This document shows, in pieces, positions 47,101 to 58,554 of a stretch of 64,000 bases of DNA (positions are counted from its first letter, which is position 1; each line of letters begins with the position of its first letter). The notes under the pieces were generated by a model. It was not told the origin of the DNA. It did no database searches and worked only from the letters and a program-made list of their open reading frames with translations. Position numbers and translations under genes: made by a program. This stretch comes from Porites lobata (taxonomy: Eukaryota > Cnidaria > Anthozoa > Scleractinia > Poritidae): assembly GCA_942486035.1 (NCBI GenBank), contig CALNXK010000082.1, positions 1,377,501-1,441,500 on the forward strand, in the 5' to 3' direction.

Positions 47101-47378
47101 CCTCAAAAATAGGTAAACGTCGATTCCAAGGACCCATACCAGGCTGTATAAAAAGAATTAAATGATGAGAATGCTTGTAAATAGAACGGTAAAAAATTTT
47201 GCAATTATTTTTCGCAGTGAAGCTAAGAGCCTGCTCAAAGTCTTTGACCTATATGTCATTTAAGTTGTACCGTGAAAACTGGCCAACAGCTGTTCACTGA
47301 AAAAGATAATTAACAATTATTCCTCGACCCCGAATGGGCTCTGAGTCATCGGCCGAATGGGCTATTTACTCAGAGGCC

Positions 47379-47419
<41 letters not shown>

Positions 47420-50400
47420 GTTGGTCAAAAATATCGAGAATACAAACAATTTAGCTAGTTAAAGCTAGACTTTAATCCTTTTTTGCTGCCAAAAAGCCCG
47501 CGTTTTTCGCTACTAGTGGGTTATAACATATAGCCTAGTAGTAGCTCAACCAATCAGAATAGACCACTTGTTGGATTTTACTAATAACCAATATCGATTG
47601 TCTACTGCTTGTTTAGGTGAGCAAAAGAGGCGAGTATACTGTGTTCGCGAGGATACTGGGGAAGAAGTTTCAAAGTCAAATTGTGATTACGGCAAGAAGC
47701 CATCACATAAACAGAAATGCAAAACTCAGCCCTGCCCTGCCAGGTTAGTGACGAAGCTACTGAATTAGGGAGGGGAGGAAATGATAAGGTTTAAACAATG
47801 TCTTTCAATCAATGGTCATCATGTCACATGGCGATCGTTGCTTTTTATTTTCGGTTGAATTTGATTTTATATTGTAGAATAGATGTACAATCGACAGTTC
47901 TTACTTTTCTGTCGCATTTTTGTAGAATAATTGGTAAAGCTGCAACTGAAATTAGGTGATAGAAGCGTAGTAACTCTGAAACTAACCCGCTATCACTCTG
48001 AACAGCTGCTGCAATTTTGGGAAATTGGAATCAAATATCTCTTAAACTCTTACCAGATAGTAATTTAAAACTGACGCCTCGTACTGTAGGAACTCATTCA
48101 TTTTACTTTCCATTACACCTTCTATTTTAGCTGGTACGTGAGCTCATGGAGTTCATGTTCGGTAACATGCGGTCGAGGCAAACAGGTCAGACGAGTTCAC
48201 TGCCAACACGTGGTGGAAGGCGGAAACGCTGAAATGATCCCGGATGACCGGTGCCCCGGTCAAAAAGCTATTATCATGCGAGACTGTCAGATACTGAAGA
48301 GATGTCCAGTGTGGTCTGTGGGCCAATGGTCAAAGGTACAGACAAGTTGTGCGGTGTTATTTTAACAATTGTTAGTAGGGACCAGGGTAACAAAGTAATG
48401 GATCCAATAGTGAGGGAGCAATCAGCCGTGCGTAACAAATAATGAAAGAAAAGACTAAGGCGCCTGATTTATTGATTCGTTTATCACTTTAGCACGTCTA
48501 AACGATACTCTTTTTGCATATTAATCATCGTTAAAAAAAATTGTAGAGTGGCTTAGAAACTCAAAAGTTTGGCACTTATTAACCCATGACATGGCCAGAT
48601 AACATCCTCTTCGATCTCCATAATTCTTCATAAGATACTCAGCCTCATTCATTAATTGTTAAATAACGTATTATCAATCTATTTATTTAATTGTCATTAA
48701 AATTGACCAGTGTTTATTTCATACCCAATGCAGTGTTCTGTCTCGTGTGGAGTCGGATCGAGACAACGAAACCTTACATGCCAGCTGCTTGATACAAAGC
48801 AAGTTTTTGAGCCAGAAAGCTGTAACCCAAATAGAAAACCAAAATGGAAAGAGCTCTGTAGCCCAGGCCCCTGCACTGTCACATGGATGGCGGCGGAATG
48901 GAGCGAGGTACGATGAAGGAGCTCTTCTTTGCCCGCTTACTTTGCTCTTAACATGCGCAAATACAAAGGAACGAATTGGAGAAAGAAAATAAAAGATTGA
49001 TACACTAAAAGCACTTCACCGTAAATGAGGCTCACCTTATTTGTTCAAAAGGCGCCTCGGAGCTTATTAGTTTCGCCCCTATACGTGGGCGACGAAGTAG
49101 GGCCCGATATTTCGAGCAAATATGGTAAACGATGATCTCCTGGACTCTCCCTGAATCACTGCAGCTTGTAAAATTTAAGGTGACTTAAACCAGGTGCTGT
49201 AGCCATTGACCCAGGAAAGTGCCAGAATGGTTCAGAACCTGATCATATTCAACTCCTGGAGCGGAATTAAGTGACCTACCTAGGGAGGTGTCAAACCTTG
49301 TTAGAGAGCCATAGAAAACGATCAAAGAACAGGCAGCGATCAGTTCCAGTTGTCCGTTTTAGGGAGGACTATCCATATTTTCAGGCAACCAATGCCTTTT
49401 ATGATATTTTTCCGGCTTCCCGTCATAATTAGGTCCTGAATAATTAGTAATTTCTGCTTAAAATAGACTTTTAGACTACAATAACGAAGTATTATCAATT
49501 TTGTAGTGTTATCCGAAGTGCGGAAAAGGAATGAGTACAAGAATGGTTTATTGCGTCAGCATCACAGATAAAACCAAAAAATACCCGGATGAACTATGTG
49601 ACGTTTCCTCTCGGCCAATAAATGAGAAGAACTGTTCCAGTGACGTTTTGTGTCCACCCATGTGGCATGCATCACAGTGGAGTAAGGTGAGACAAGACGG
49701 TGTGGCGGCGTTTACTTGGGCCTCCTTGTGCTTTGACTTTCCGTTCATTCAGCTAAGCGAAAAAATGCCGAAGCATGTGTACTGTCAGTCTGCAGGAGCG
49801 CTTACCATTTGAACGGAAAATCTGGTTATTCCGGGGAGAATTCAAATGGTACGGTTCATTACCAGAGCCAGGCTTCCTCGCGAGAGAAAGCGAAAATTTT
49901 ACCAGCAGTCACTCAATCCCATATTTTCTGTTTTCAGTTCGAAAAAATACCAGTACAACATTTCACGGCAAATTTTCACTGAAATTTTCTACCAAATGCT
50001 CCAAATCGCTGCATTTAATATGTAGCGATTAGTCAATTGAGGGCGCAGGCGCCTTGGAGAGCGATGGCAGGTCTTTGGCCAAATGACGAATATCTCTGTA
50101 CAAATGAAGGCGCCTTATGTTCCACTGAACTCCCAAGTTAAATCGTTTATCGTTAATAAGATAGACATGAAATTTTTTTGCGTTGTGCAAAATAATTTTT
50201 AAATTATAAGAAACTTTTAGCATCATGACTTTAATGGTTAACGGCAAACCTGAGGATGTCATGTGACCACAGTGGTCGCGTTTGCAGTTTGCAGTTCACG
50301 TTTGAAGCTTTGAAGCTTTGAGCTTCCAGCGGTAAGTGGCAAGCTTTTTTTCCATTGAAAATTGTACAGCCCCACGTTTTAAGGCAACAGAGAGGTTTCT

Positions 50401-53400
50401 ACACCCGCCTGTGATGTGCCATTTAAGATTTTTGAACTCGACTCAATGAATTCATAATTTTGTTTCAGGCGACAAAAGTAAAGCACTGCGACTTGCCCAA
50501 AACCGTTATGGCGGTTGTAAACAACAAATGCTTTGCTAAAATTGAAAAATTATCCTGTCAACGTTTGAAACTGCGAACGCGTAACTGCAAACTGCATTCC
50601 GCGGTTTTCGGTTTCCCAAGAAAAATTAAACCTGATGCTAAAGGTCTCCAACTAAGACTTACCTGTAGTTATAATGGCTAACTATACGCTTTAACCAGCA
50701 AGCCGATCTTAGTGCAGTTACCTTCGAAATCAGCATATGTTCTAGGCTCCTTTTTTAAGTTGTGAACTGCTTGTCTGTTCTAGAAGGTACATTTTCGCCA
50801 CCCGTCTGCAAGTTTGTCAATAAGTCGTAAGGGTGACTATTTGCTAGTACTTAAGGCCGACATTGACCCCGGGGGGGGGGGGAAGGGTTACTTGGGTTAA
50901 TTTTTGCTGGGTATGTGCCGCTGGCCTCTCAGAGTCCCTACCCTATTATAGTCTATTTTGTGGCCAATTGTAGACCCCATCTTAGTCACTTTGGGGTAAA
51001 TATATAATTTTCGCGATCCCAACTTAGCCACTTTCTATTTATGTATCTACCTTATCAATCCTTTAAATAGGTCATTCTAAAATGAATTGACCCATTTTTT
51101 AAATAAATTGAATGAAGAACACTTTACTTTTCACCTACATTACAAATATTCTGGTACGTTTGCTAACCGTAAATATGAACAACTTTCTTACCGCAAAAAA
51201 TCAGAAAATGTGCGACCCCATTCTAGTAAGTTAACTCTATTGAAAATGCGACCCCATTATAGTCAATCCAGTCGTGAAAATGCGACCCCATCCAGCAGCA
51301 CATCCCCATTAGCCTCTTATAAGGAAGTTCCCCCCCTCCCCGGGGATATTGCCTTTTTTGTTTAAATTGATCATCTATTTCAGTGCACTGCTACTTGTGG
51401 CGTAGGGATGCAAATGAGAAATGTGTACTGTGCTACAAGGGAAGGACCCAAAATGCTTAGAATCTTAAAGAAAGACCAGTGTGCCAACGAAAAAAAGATA
51501 AAGGGAATGCAAATGTGCTCAGTCAGACCATGTCAAGCTGGATGGTACATTTACCCATGGGAACCGGTAAGAGTTCTTCACAATTACTCATACATTAGAG
51601 ATATTCTTAAACGATGTTCATACTTTGTGCCCTGACACGGTTTCCACTTCTCGCTGAGCATTAATGTGAACCCTTTTTTAGATTCCACGCCAGAATTTCA
51701 GCAGGGTGCTATTGCCAGAGTATGAGCACTAAAGTGAGCACCGGTCCCTGATTGCACGTGTTTTCTTTTAGTCCCGACGCTATGAGATATTGAGATATTG
51801 AACTTAGAACAACAAATTATGGCAAATATTCTATAGGTTTCAAGGGAGCAATAATATGGAACAGCCTTCCCTTAAATATAAGAAACTTAAGTTCTTACAA
51901 TATGTTTAAGAACCAAGTCAAAGAGTATGTGATAAAGAAACAGTTGTAATAGTTTTAGTTCATATCATTCCTAAAAACAGGAAGTCCGCCTTCTAATATT
52001 CTCTACAACTTAGAATAAAGCGGAGATCGTCTAAAAGCCCAACAGAGCTTGCTTGATCTCCTGCTTTGTAATAATGTAGTAGGTTATGTGTATGAATTAT
52101 GAATGTATGGTAAATAAAGGCACTTCTTCTTCTTTAACTATCAGAAGCACCCAACGTCAATTTTCGGGATAGATCTGTTCGGAAGACGATTTGAGATAAG
52201 GAATTTTCGGAACATTTGTTGTAAAATTTCTTGCTTGCCTGCCTTTCCTAGGATTTTCGAACATCTAAAATATGGTATAATCGCCCATTTTTAACAGATT
52301 TGTACCCCAAAAAGGTCACCTAGAATTTTCGGGAGCCTTTTTTCTGGCTGAAATTTTCGAATAGTTAAGTTTTGATCCCTATAATTTTCGGATCACTAGA
52401 CTTTCGGCTAGGAAATTCGAACAGATGAAAAAAATTTAGGGGATAAAAAAATGCCTATATCTACTGTTTGAATACTAAAATACGTTTAACAATGCTATGA
52501 TTAAGTGGTTTTGAACTGTACTGTCGTTGGGTGCCCCTGCGCTATCAATGCTTTGCATAACTGCCTGCTTCACTCAGACCTGACAGGGTGAAATAGAGCA
52601 AATGTGTTCAAAATTTGGATACCCTGCCAGGTGTGACCAAAACCGAGGCAATAGTGTTTAGGTACTAAGTGTGAACGTGGCTTTGGATGTCAGTACTTAT
52701 GATGGGCTACTTAGTCTTTTCCCTTTCATTGCTTTAACACAGTGCTCTACGACGTGTGGACAAGGTTTGAGGAGACGAAACGTCAAGTGCTTTGCTGATT
52801 CAAAAGAAGACCCCGAAGAAAAATGGTGCAAAGCGGAGGATAAACCAGTATCTGAAGTACAGTGTCTCCAGAAAAAATGTAAAGGTACTTTGGAACCGTT
52901 CTATGTCTTATAATTCATTTGACAACTTATTTCGAAGGCAAACAGACTCTCAATCCAAAAAAGGCAATAGAGGAGACGTGCAATGCTATTTCCCGATGAT
53001 GGAACATGTTTGGATGTTTCAGTGCGTCAGACAGAATATGGCTAAGGAAGGGCAAGGACCAATTCTAGGTGTTCGTTTTAGGGAGGAGCACGTGCTTGTG
53101 TTGTCTGTTAGGAGAGAATTTACAGTATTCAAGTTGTCTGAGCTTACCAAACAGTGCGATCTTTTTCTCTTTCCTTTTACTTTGGCGCAAAAACGTACTA
53201 AAAGCTGAACGATCACAGCAGCGAGAGGAATCTGGCTGCGAAAACAGCACGTGAAACCGAGAAAAAGGACCTTCCCCCTCTTGTTATTTACCTCTCATAA
53301 GCCCGTATAATTACCTTACTTTTGTTAGCTATAGTGTCTTCTCGGGTGTCAGGTATGTGACCAGATGCAGGGAAAGTCACACAGTTTAATGTTCGATCTT

Positions 53401-56400
53401 TACCTGCACAACAATTCTTGGAATTCACTCACATGACCTCCGTCTTGACGACGGTTGCTATCCGCCAAGCTGGTGCCCGTCCAGATGTGAACAAACTTCC
53501 CTCAATGTAAGAACGTAGTCGAATGCAGAGATGGTTCTCTGCGTTGTTCCTGAAATTATCCATAAAAGGTTAAATTATTTGCACGTGAAAGCGATGTCCT
53601 GTATAGAAATGGCTTAAGTTTGCATAAAATTTCACACCTTGGATGGGGACCAGTATGGCGAGCGCTTAATAGTTGCATACATTTGTGACGTCACCTGAAA
53701 ACCGAGAATAGATTGATCAATCAGAGGCTTTTTATTGTTTCATCTGAAAAAAAATTCAGATGGGAAGAATGATAGTTACTACCTGCTTCCCAAGCTCCGT
53801 TCGCCTACAGTCTTCCAATAAAGATGCAGGAGAATCGGAGTGAGAGCGAGAACGCTATTGCATTCGAAACATGGTGTAAACGGAAAATCGAATTTCCTCT
53901 GTATCTTTTTAGACTTAATTCATTATTTCTTTCATTTCATCAGAAGCAGGAACAACGACGAAACCACCAGAGAAAACAACAACCGCTGCAGTATTGAAAA
54001 CAGTATCAACCTTGGCACCAACAGCAGAAACAGAGGAAGAAACACTGAGCACGACATTAGCTACAACTCAAGCATCGAAAACAGAAGAAAGACAAACTAC
54101 AGAAACGGCTTCACCAGCAACAACATCAACGGAGGAAGCAAAATCAACGTCAACAACGGAATCAAGCGAAGAACCAACCACAACCGCAGCTCAAACTAAA
54201 ACAACGAAAATAGTAGAAGAGGAGCGAACAACAACCTTACCAGCAACAACACAATTTGAACAATCAACAACATCAGGAACAAGCCAAGAAACAATAATAA
54301 CAACAGCTCAAGTTCAAACAACGAAAGCACGGGACAAAGAATCGACAACAACAGCTTTACCTTTGGCAACAACACAATTTGAAGAATCAACGACATCAGA
54401 AGCAGAAGAGGGAACAACTACTACTGCCGCACCACAAACTCAAACAACGCAAGTAGGGGACAAAAAATCGACGACAACAGCTTCACCTTTAGCAACAACA
54501 CAATTTGAAGAATCAACGACATCAGAAGCAGAAGAGGGAACAACTACTACTGCCGCACCACAAACTCAAACAACGCAAGCAGGGGACAAAAAATCGACAA
54601 CAACAGCTTCACCTTTAGCAACAAAACCATTTGAAGAATCAACGACATCAGAAGCAGAGGAGGGAACAACTACTACTGCCGCACCACAAACTCAAACAAC
54701 GCAAACAGGGGACAAAAAATCGACAACAACAGCTTCACCTTTAGCAACAACACAATTTGAAGAATCAACGACATCGGAAGCAGAAGAGGGAACAACTACT
54801 ACTGCCGCAACTCAAACTCAAACAACGCAAGTAGGGGACAAAAAATCGACGACAACAAATTCACCTTTAACAATAACACGATTAGAAGAATCAACGACAT
54901 CAGAAGCAGACGACGGAATAACCACTACTGCCGCAACTCAAACTCACACAACGAAAGCAGGGAAAGAAGAATTGACAACAACAGCGACACCAGTACAGGA
55001 AAGAACAACAAGAAAAGAAACAACGACGACAGCAGCTCAAACTGTAGAAGAGGAACGTACTACAATCAAGGCAAAAGAAACAGAAGAAACTGTAACAACT
55101 TTTAAAGTTGCAACAGAAGAGGAGGCAACGAAGACATCTACCACTAAATCGCCAAGTGCTTCTACCCTTACAGCAGAAAGTACCAGAAAGACAGAAATTT
55201 CCACCCAGAGTTCTACAACACAAGCCTTCAGTACCGAAACTAGCACTGCTACAACCATGCCTTTCTCCAGTGAAGCTCGCACCACCACCTCAACTCACGC
55301 TACTGACAGCAGCACCATTAGCACCCTATCACCCACCACTGAGTTTTCCACCACTACTGTCTCAGTATCAACAATAGAAAGCACTACAACTGAGGCTTCA
55401 AAGACTATTACCCCACCCCCGACAGCGGAGGCCTCAACGACTATTACCCCCCCCTCGACAACGGAGGCTTCAACGACTACTATCCCACCCCCGACAACGG
55501 AGGCTTCAGCCACTACTACCCCACCCCCGACAACAGAGGCTTCAACGACCACTACCCCACCCCCGACAACAGAAACCTCTACAAGTACTGTGCCTGAAAG
55601 TTCTACTGAAGGTCCAACTACTGCTCTAAGAATTAAGCCAGCCAAAATCTTTCAGCCTCCACAAGACACAAGTAAGTCTCTTCGTGGTCATATGCTTTTT
55701 GTTCTTTGTTAGTAAAACGTTTGTTTTCAAGAATAATGCAACTTTTTAAATTTTAACAAACATGTTTCGACGGTACATCCGTCATCGTCAGTGTGACGGT
55801 TATGAAACTTAACAGGGAAAAAACGTGTCTGTCACAATTTATACGTTACATTGCGTTGGAAAACAACACGCTACACAAATTTTAAAGTTAACGGAATTAA
55901 TAGATACGCGTGCACGCATCTATAGAGAAAGCGTCAGATCATTCATGTTAGAGCTTACAGTATTCTTGCAGTAACCGTCAAATATTGCTGGGCTAAGTAT
56001 GCGATGGAATAGCATTCCATTGGAGGGGTTTTTTTATGGTCTAAAGCCAAGAGAACATTTCTTAGCTGATGTGCAACTTCACCTACCTTTTTTTTCCAGA
56101 CGCATCAGTCGGTAGTGAAATCCTATTTCGTTGCCGAGCAACTGGCTATCCACAACCAGTGATCACGTGGCGTAAAGGTTCAATACCCGTGTCCAGTCTT
56201 GACTTATCTCGGATGCAAATCCTTCCTGAAGGCGACCTACGAATATCTGATATAACAGAGGACGACACTGACATTTACACCTGCACAGCTACAAACTTCG
56301 TCGGCCCAATGGACGCCAAACAGGCGCGTTTAATCGTAATTGTTCCAGTTTCTGTGTCTGTGTCGCCTAAAAATGTCAGCGCGCAGCCTGGTGCTGATGT

Positions 56401-57160
56401 TACGATAACGTGCGAGACACGTGGCTTACCAAAACCAATCGTGGAGTGGTACAAGGGTGACACGCATTTGTCTAGTGAAGGCAGATTACGAGTTTCCGGA
56501 GAAAATCTGATTATATCTCAAGTAGAATCTTCAGATAGTGGACATTATGAATGCCGAGCCCAAAATATCTACGAAAAGGACACAGATAGAACTTATTTGA
56601 ACGTCCTTAAGAAACAAGGTAACATCCTTTGATTTCTTTTTTGCAGTTAGGTCTTTCACTCTCAGAGAAAAGTTTGGGTCTTTTGATGTAATCCTATTAT
56701 GTAACAATTCAAATGACAGCTCTTCGGCAGTATTTACACGTGGTACTAGGTATTTGTTTCTTAGCATTTAACGATGTGAGAAATGGAAATTTGTTGAATT
56801 TTGACTTTGGCCATTTTTTAGGAGGGAAGGGGTGAACAAAACGAACTAGCTATACATTGAAAATTCCTCTCTTTACCTCTTTTGCACTATAGGTGCCGCC
56901 ATCGGTAAATAATGGCGAATCATGATCAGTGGGCTCGAGGAAGTGGCTGCAGTTCTACTGTCACACATATTAAACCGTTCTTGTGTTCTCTTTCATTTTT
57001 ATATATAGAGCCAACGACGAAACCTCCAGAAAAATGTGAAGACAATCCTTTGATCGCTCACTGTCCTGTGGTAAAAACAGTCGGATTCTGCTGCATAAAG
57101 TTTTACCAGAAAGCCTGCTGCTATACTTGCAGGGATTTACTCCCTGGATGCAAAAGCTAA
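31837..57160 (+). CDS. ADAMTS-like/papilin-like secreted matrix protein with mucin domain (18 exons, 1458 aa)
   Basis: Exons: 31837-31905, 40842-40948, 41708-41762, 42358-42460, 43382-43512, 44680-44797, 45300-45380, 45526-45689, 46438-46576, 47617-47743, 48131-48335, 48734-48907, 49507-49686, 51384-51566, 52743-52884, 53944-55671, 56100-56618, 57009-57160. All junctions are GT-AG, phases agree, and the total is 4377 nt. Domains: signal peptide 1-22 (MLLSVFCQLTLLLCWVLAPS); TSP1-1 from 30 (WGPWSEWSPCSRTCG, with C-mannosylation and O-fucosylation motifs); ADAMTS Cys-rich 78-194; spacer 195-305; six TSP1 repeats 306-659; Thr/Ser-rich mucin-like region 660-1235; two Ig I-set domains 1236-1408; PLAC domain to the end (CEDNPLIAHC...CCYTC). 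The metalloprotease and disintegrin modules are absent, so it is a non-enzymatic ADAMTSL/papilin relative. No Kunitz domain is seen, unlike typical papilin. TSP1-5 has CYPKCG and so lacks the usual Ser/Thr for O-fucose. A poly(A) signal AATAAA is at 57328-57333. Confidence 0.9.
32095..32352. repeat. Poly-G repeat, copy 3
   Basis: It opens with a run of nine G followed by TACTCCCTTAAA and closes with 'tttcctagagtacccacccgg'. It contains 'tttttggtctgaaatagggtc', which is found inverted at about 32590 and again at 38390. Confidence 0.6.
32523..33098. repeat. Poly-G repeat, copy 4 (inverted)
   Basis: It opens with poly-G followed by TATTTCTGGGAATTC. It contains 'gaccctatttcagaccaaaaa' (the inverse of the copy-3 motif) and closes with 'cttatataagggagtacctccccccc'. 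Copies 3 and 4 form a head-to-head pair separated by about 170 bp. Confidence 0.6.
35935..36113. mobile_element. MITE with CAGGGGCGGATC ends
   Basis: The terminal repeats are CAGGGGCGGATCCAGGA and CTAGATCCGCCCCTG. The interior has poly-T tracts and GGGGGTGC/GCACCCCC words. The flanks 'aagtc' left and 'aagtc' right look like a short target duplication. It is 179 bp, non-coding, in intron 1 of the ADAMTSL-like gene. Confidence 0.7.
38049..38476. repeat. Poly-G/C repeat, copy 5
   Basis: The left end 'gtggggtacccccttatataag' and the right end 'attcctaggagtatcccccctcc' bracket the element. The interior has 'tttttggtctgaaatagagtc' and 'gtctgaaaacgggtatag', shared with copies 3 and 4. Confidence 0.6.
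42199..42225. repeat. (TGG)n microsatellite
   Basis: A short run of GGT/TGG units, followed by 'ggaagtggtagtagcg' and then poly-G, in ADAMTSL intron 3. Confidence 0.7.
42680..43170. repeat. Composite dispersed repeat in ADAMTSL intron 4
   Basis: The stretch 42735-42805 matches 29530-29605 (frame reading about RLSEDEK..LNF and ERTNARICQN). The stretch 42990-43170 matches 29030-28860 in part on the other strand ('cctacgaggaggtaag', 'ggataacatcctcc'). A 70-bp inverted-repeat insertion lies between the two parts at 42900-42969. No intact frame. Confidence 0.5.
42900..42969. mobile_element. 70-bp inverted-repeat insertion with 9-bp target duplication
   Basis: TACCCTGGGCACCAGAGG at the left and CCTCTGGCACCCAGGGTA at the right are near-perfect inverted repeats around a 34-bp core containing CGAAACCGGAAACCGCGC. 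The sequence AGAAAGAGG directly flanks it on both sides, which fits a 9-bp target-site duplication. Confidence 0.65.
44085..44121. repeat. (ATT)n microsatellite
   Basis: A run of ATT units in ADAMTSL intron 5. Confidence 0.7.
46153..46191. other. Perfect 39-nt hairpin (19-bp stem, 1-nt loop)
   Basis: ACGTGCCTTTTGACGCTTT, then C, then the exact reverse complement AAAGCGTCAAAAGGCACGT. It lies in ADAMTSL intron 8, just after a T/C-rich tract. Confidence 0.9.
47313..47402. mobile_element. Short palindromic repeat (ACAATTATTCCTCG ends)
   Basis: ACAATTATTCCTCG at the left and CGAGAGGAATAATTGT at the right bracket 'cgaatgggct' and 'gaggccatgagggcg' words. It is a short non-coding dispersed repeat in ADAMTSL intron 9. 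Confidence 0.65.
50270..50640. repeat. Degenerate 'TTTGCAGTTTGCAG' repeat region
   Basis: The region shows 'gcgtttgcagtttgcagttcacgtttgaa' near 50278 and inverted or variant blocks 'cgtttgaaactgcgaacgcg' and 'aactgcaaactgc' near 50560-50600. An acceptor-like tgtttcag at 50460 is followed by an open frame, but it has no TSP1 features and I do not call it an exon. Confidence 0.45.
50866..51352. repeat. Poly-G repeat, copy 6
   Basis: It opens CCCCGGGGGGGGGGGG and closes CTTATAAGGAAGTTCCCCCC (then CTCCCCGGGG), so the ends are inverted. Inside, the words 'gcgaccccattctagt', 'gcgaccccattatagtc' and 'gcgaccccatcc' recur. It is in ADAMTSL intron 13. Confidence 0.6.
51806..52135 (+). pseudogene. 5'-truncated LINE 3' end
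   Basis: A frame from 51806 to a TAA at 51947-51949 gives RTTNYGKYSIGFKGAIIWNS, then LPLNIRNLSS and FKNQVKEYVIKKQL. This matches the conserved C-terminal end of non-LTR retrotransposon reverse transcriptases (pattern R...G..S....G...WN.LP..I). It is followed by a 3' UTR with AATAAA and a (CTT)n tail at about 52120-52135. The rest of the element is missing. It sits in the sense orientation in ADAMTSL intron 14. Confidence 0.75.
54237..54988 (+). repeat. Coding 126-bp tandem repeat in the mucin exon
   Basis: About six tandem units of 42 codons (the first 41) lie within ADAMTSL exon 16. The consensus is PLATTQFEESTTSEAEEG, then TTTTAAPQTQTTQ and V/A/T GDKKSTTTAS. Units 2-4 are nearly identical in DNA; the outer units are diverged. 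All keep frame. The sequence is dense in Thr for O-glycosylation with regular acidic spacers. Confidence 0.9.
55392..55571 (+). repeat. Coding 36-bp tandem repeat in the mucin exon
   Basis: Five consecutive 12-codon units (EASTTTTPPPTT type) in exon 16, proline- and threonine-rich. Differences are mostly single bases. Confidence 0.85.
56650..56815. repeat. Dispersed repeat in ADAMTSL intron 17
   Basis: Words such as 'attcaaatgacagctcttcggcagta' and 'cacgtggtactaggtatttg' resemble those at about 34740-34960 ('ttcaaatcaaacctcttcaatatt', 'cacatggtactactgta'). It is a degenerate non-coding repeat. Confidence 0.4.
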
Positions 57161-57697
57161 ACGGTGCTAGAAAATAATGAGAAAAAGATGTCTACGAGGT
57201 GCTCTTGCGAATTTCGTTCAAGATAGACAGTACGGTGTAGCCGCAAGGAAGCCATTTACACGTAAAGGGCCTTCAAACTTATTATCGTAAACAACCAAAG
57301 TATACATAAATTATTGTTCATATTATTAATAAATGTACTACGCTTTTGGCAAGCTTATTCCACGGAGAAATCGATATACATGAAAGAGCTAGGTCTGCTT
57401 TTTCTGCTTATGACTTTTTATGAATAAATCTAAGACAGATCCCCTTAACTTATCTTGCAATACAATTAACCTTGTTGGGAAGCATTTGACGAGAAATGAT
57501 TAAAAAAAAACGGCGTGAATACGTGTCCTGAGGCTTCGTTCACACGGCACGGCACTTCCTTTACACTGCCCGCCTCGTCTAGCTTTTGCTATTTGCAGGC
57601 GGAGATGACAAAATGATGAGTATGAAAATAAAGCATAGTGTGTGAGTTTTCAACTGGTTGAAAATTCGTGCGTTTAGTTAGGTGTTACGTTCACACG
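57161..57697. other. 3' flank of the ADAMTSL-like gene
   Basis: A poly(A) signal AATAAA at 57328-57333 lies about 170 bases after the stop. No other gene is seen. Confidence 0.5.
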
Positions 57698-57965
57698 GTG
57701 GAGGCGTGTGTGGCCGAGTGGTGAACACCTCGAACTTTGGATCTGGAGGTCTGGGGTTCAAGCCTCACCCGTTTCGTTCTTTCCTTAGACAAAGAACTTT
57801 ACCCCACTTTGTCTCTCTTCACCCTGGTGTATAAATGAGTACTGGCGACATACTGCTGGGGGGTAACCCTAGGATGAATTAGCATCCCGTCCAGGGTGGA
57901 GTAGCAATACTCCTAGGCATGCTTCATGCTACGAAAACCGGTATAAGCTCCGTCAGTGTGGGCCT
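57698..57965 (+). mobile_element. tRNA-derived SINE
   Basis: The head has Pol III promoter elements: box A TGGCCGAGTGGT at 57712-57723 and box B GGTTCAAGCCT at 57756-57766, as in a Leu- or Ser-type tRNA. The body carries 'tcaccctggtgtataaatgagtac' and 'taggatgaattagcatcccgtccagg'. The head does not form a full tRNA acceptor stem, so it is a SINE and not a tRNA gene. Confidence 0.8.
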
Positions 57966-58554
57966 TTGGCTTGTGTGCCACACGAAACGAAATTTTAGCA
58001 CCTTACCGTTCAAAAGTTTGAACGCGAGGATCGAGGGCAAATTTTTAGCTGATACAGTTGAAAATTTGACCGGCCTGGTATGAACAGGCACCGTATCCGT
58101 CTAAATATTTGCGCGGGAGAATTGACCTACGCGGTCTAAACGCCATAACCGTCTAAATTTTTGTAAGGCCATTGCAAAGGCGTGGTTGCATAGATTCAAC
58201 CTGGTTCTTCAGTTCCGTATGAAGAGAGCTAGTCTGTGAGCAGGCTCATCATTTGTGAGTTCCAGGAAAATTTTGGCGGCGCGGCCGCCAAAATGTTTCC
58301 CGAACTCGCGCGAGAGAGCCTGCGAGCAGACAAGAACAGTTAAAGAACGAAGTGTCCGGTCAATTTTTCAGCCTTTTTTGGTACCTACTTGTATAGTGGT
58401 TTAGAGGTTATTCACTCAAGATTTCACCCTAACAACAAATCAACAGGGAAAGAGGAGTTGAGATTCCTGAAGCTTATATGCCTACGTCTACAATCAGAAA
58501 ACACAACAGTCGATCGGTACCACAATGGACGGCTGAGGGAACAGTTTTCTTCCT
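57966..58554. other. Intergenic, nothing recognised
   Basis: No gene or clear repeat boundary. A GC palindrome, TTTTGGCGGCGCGGCCGCCAAAA, lies near 58272-58294. Confidence 0.4.

Noticed and set aside
50460..50681. Frame after an acceptor-like tgtttcag inside the ADAMTSL gene
   Set aside because: It lacks the Trp/Cys pattern of a TSP1 exon, exons 13 and 14 already join in phase without it, and it overlaps a repeat.
54196..54417. Leucine-rich frames on the strand opposite the mucin exon
   Set aside because: They are the antisense of ACA/GAA-rich codons (TGT/TTC), produced by the tandem repeat.
57698..57770. Possible tRNA gene (box A and box B present)
   Set aside because: No matching acceptor stem or normal 3' end, and the SINE body follows directly, so it is called a SINE.
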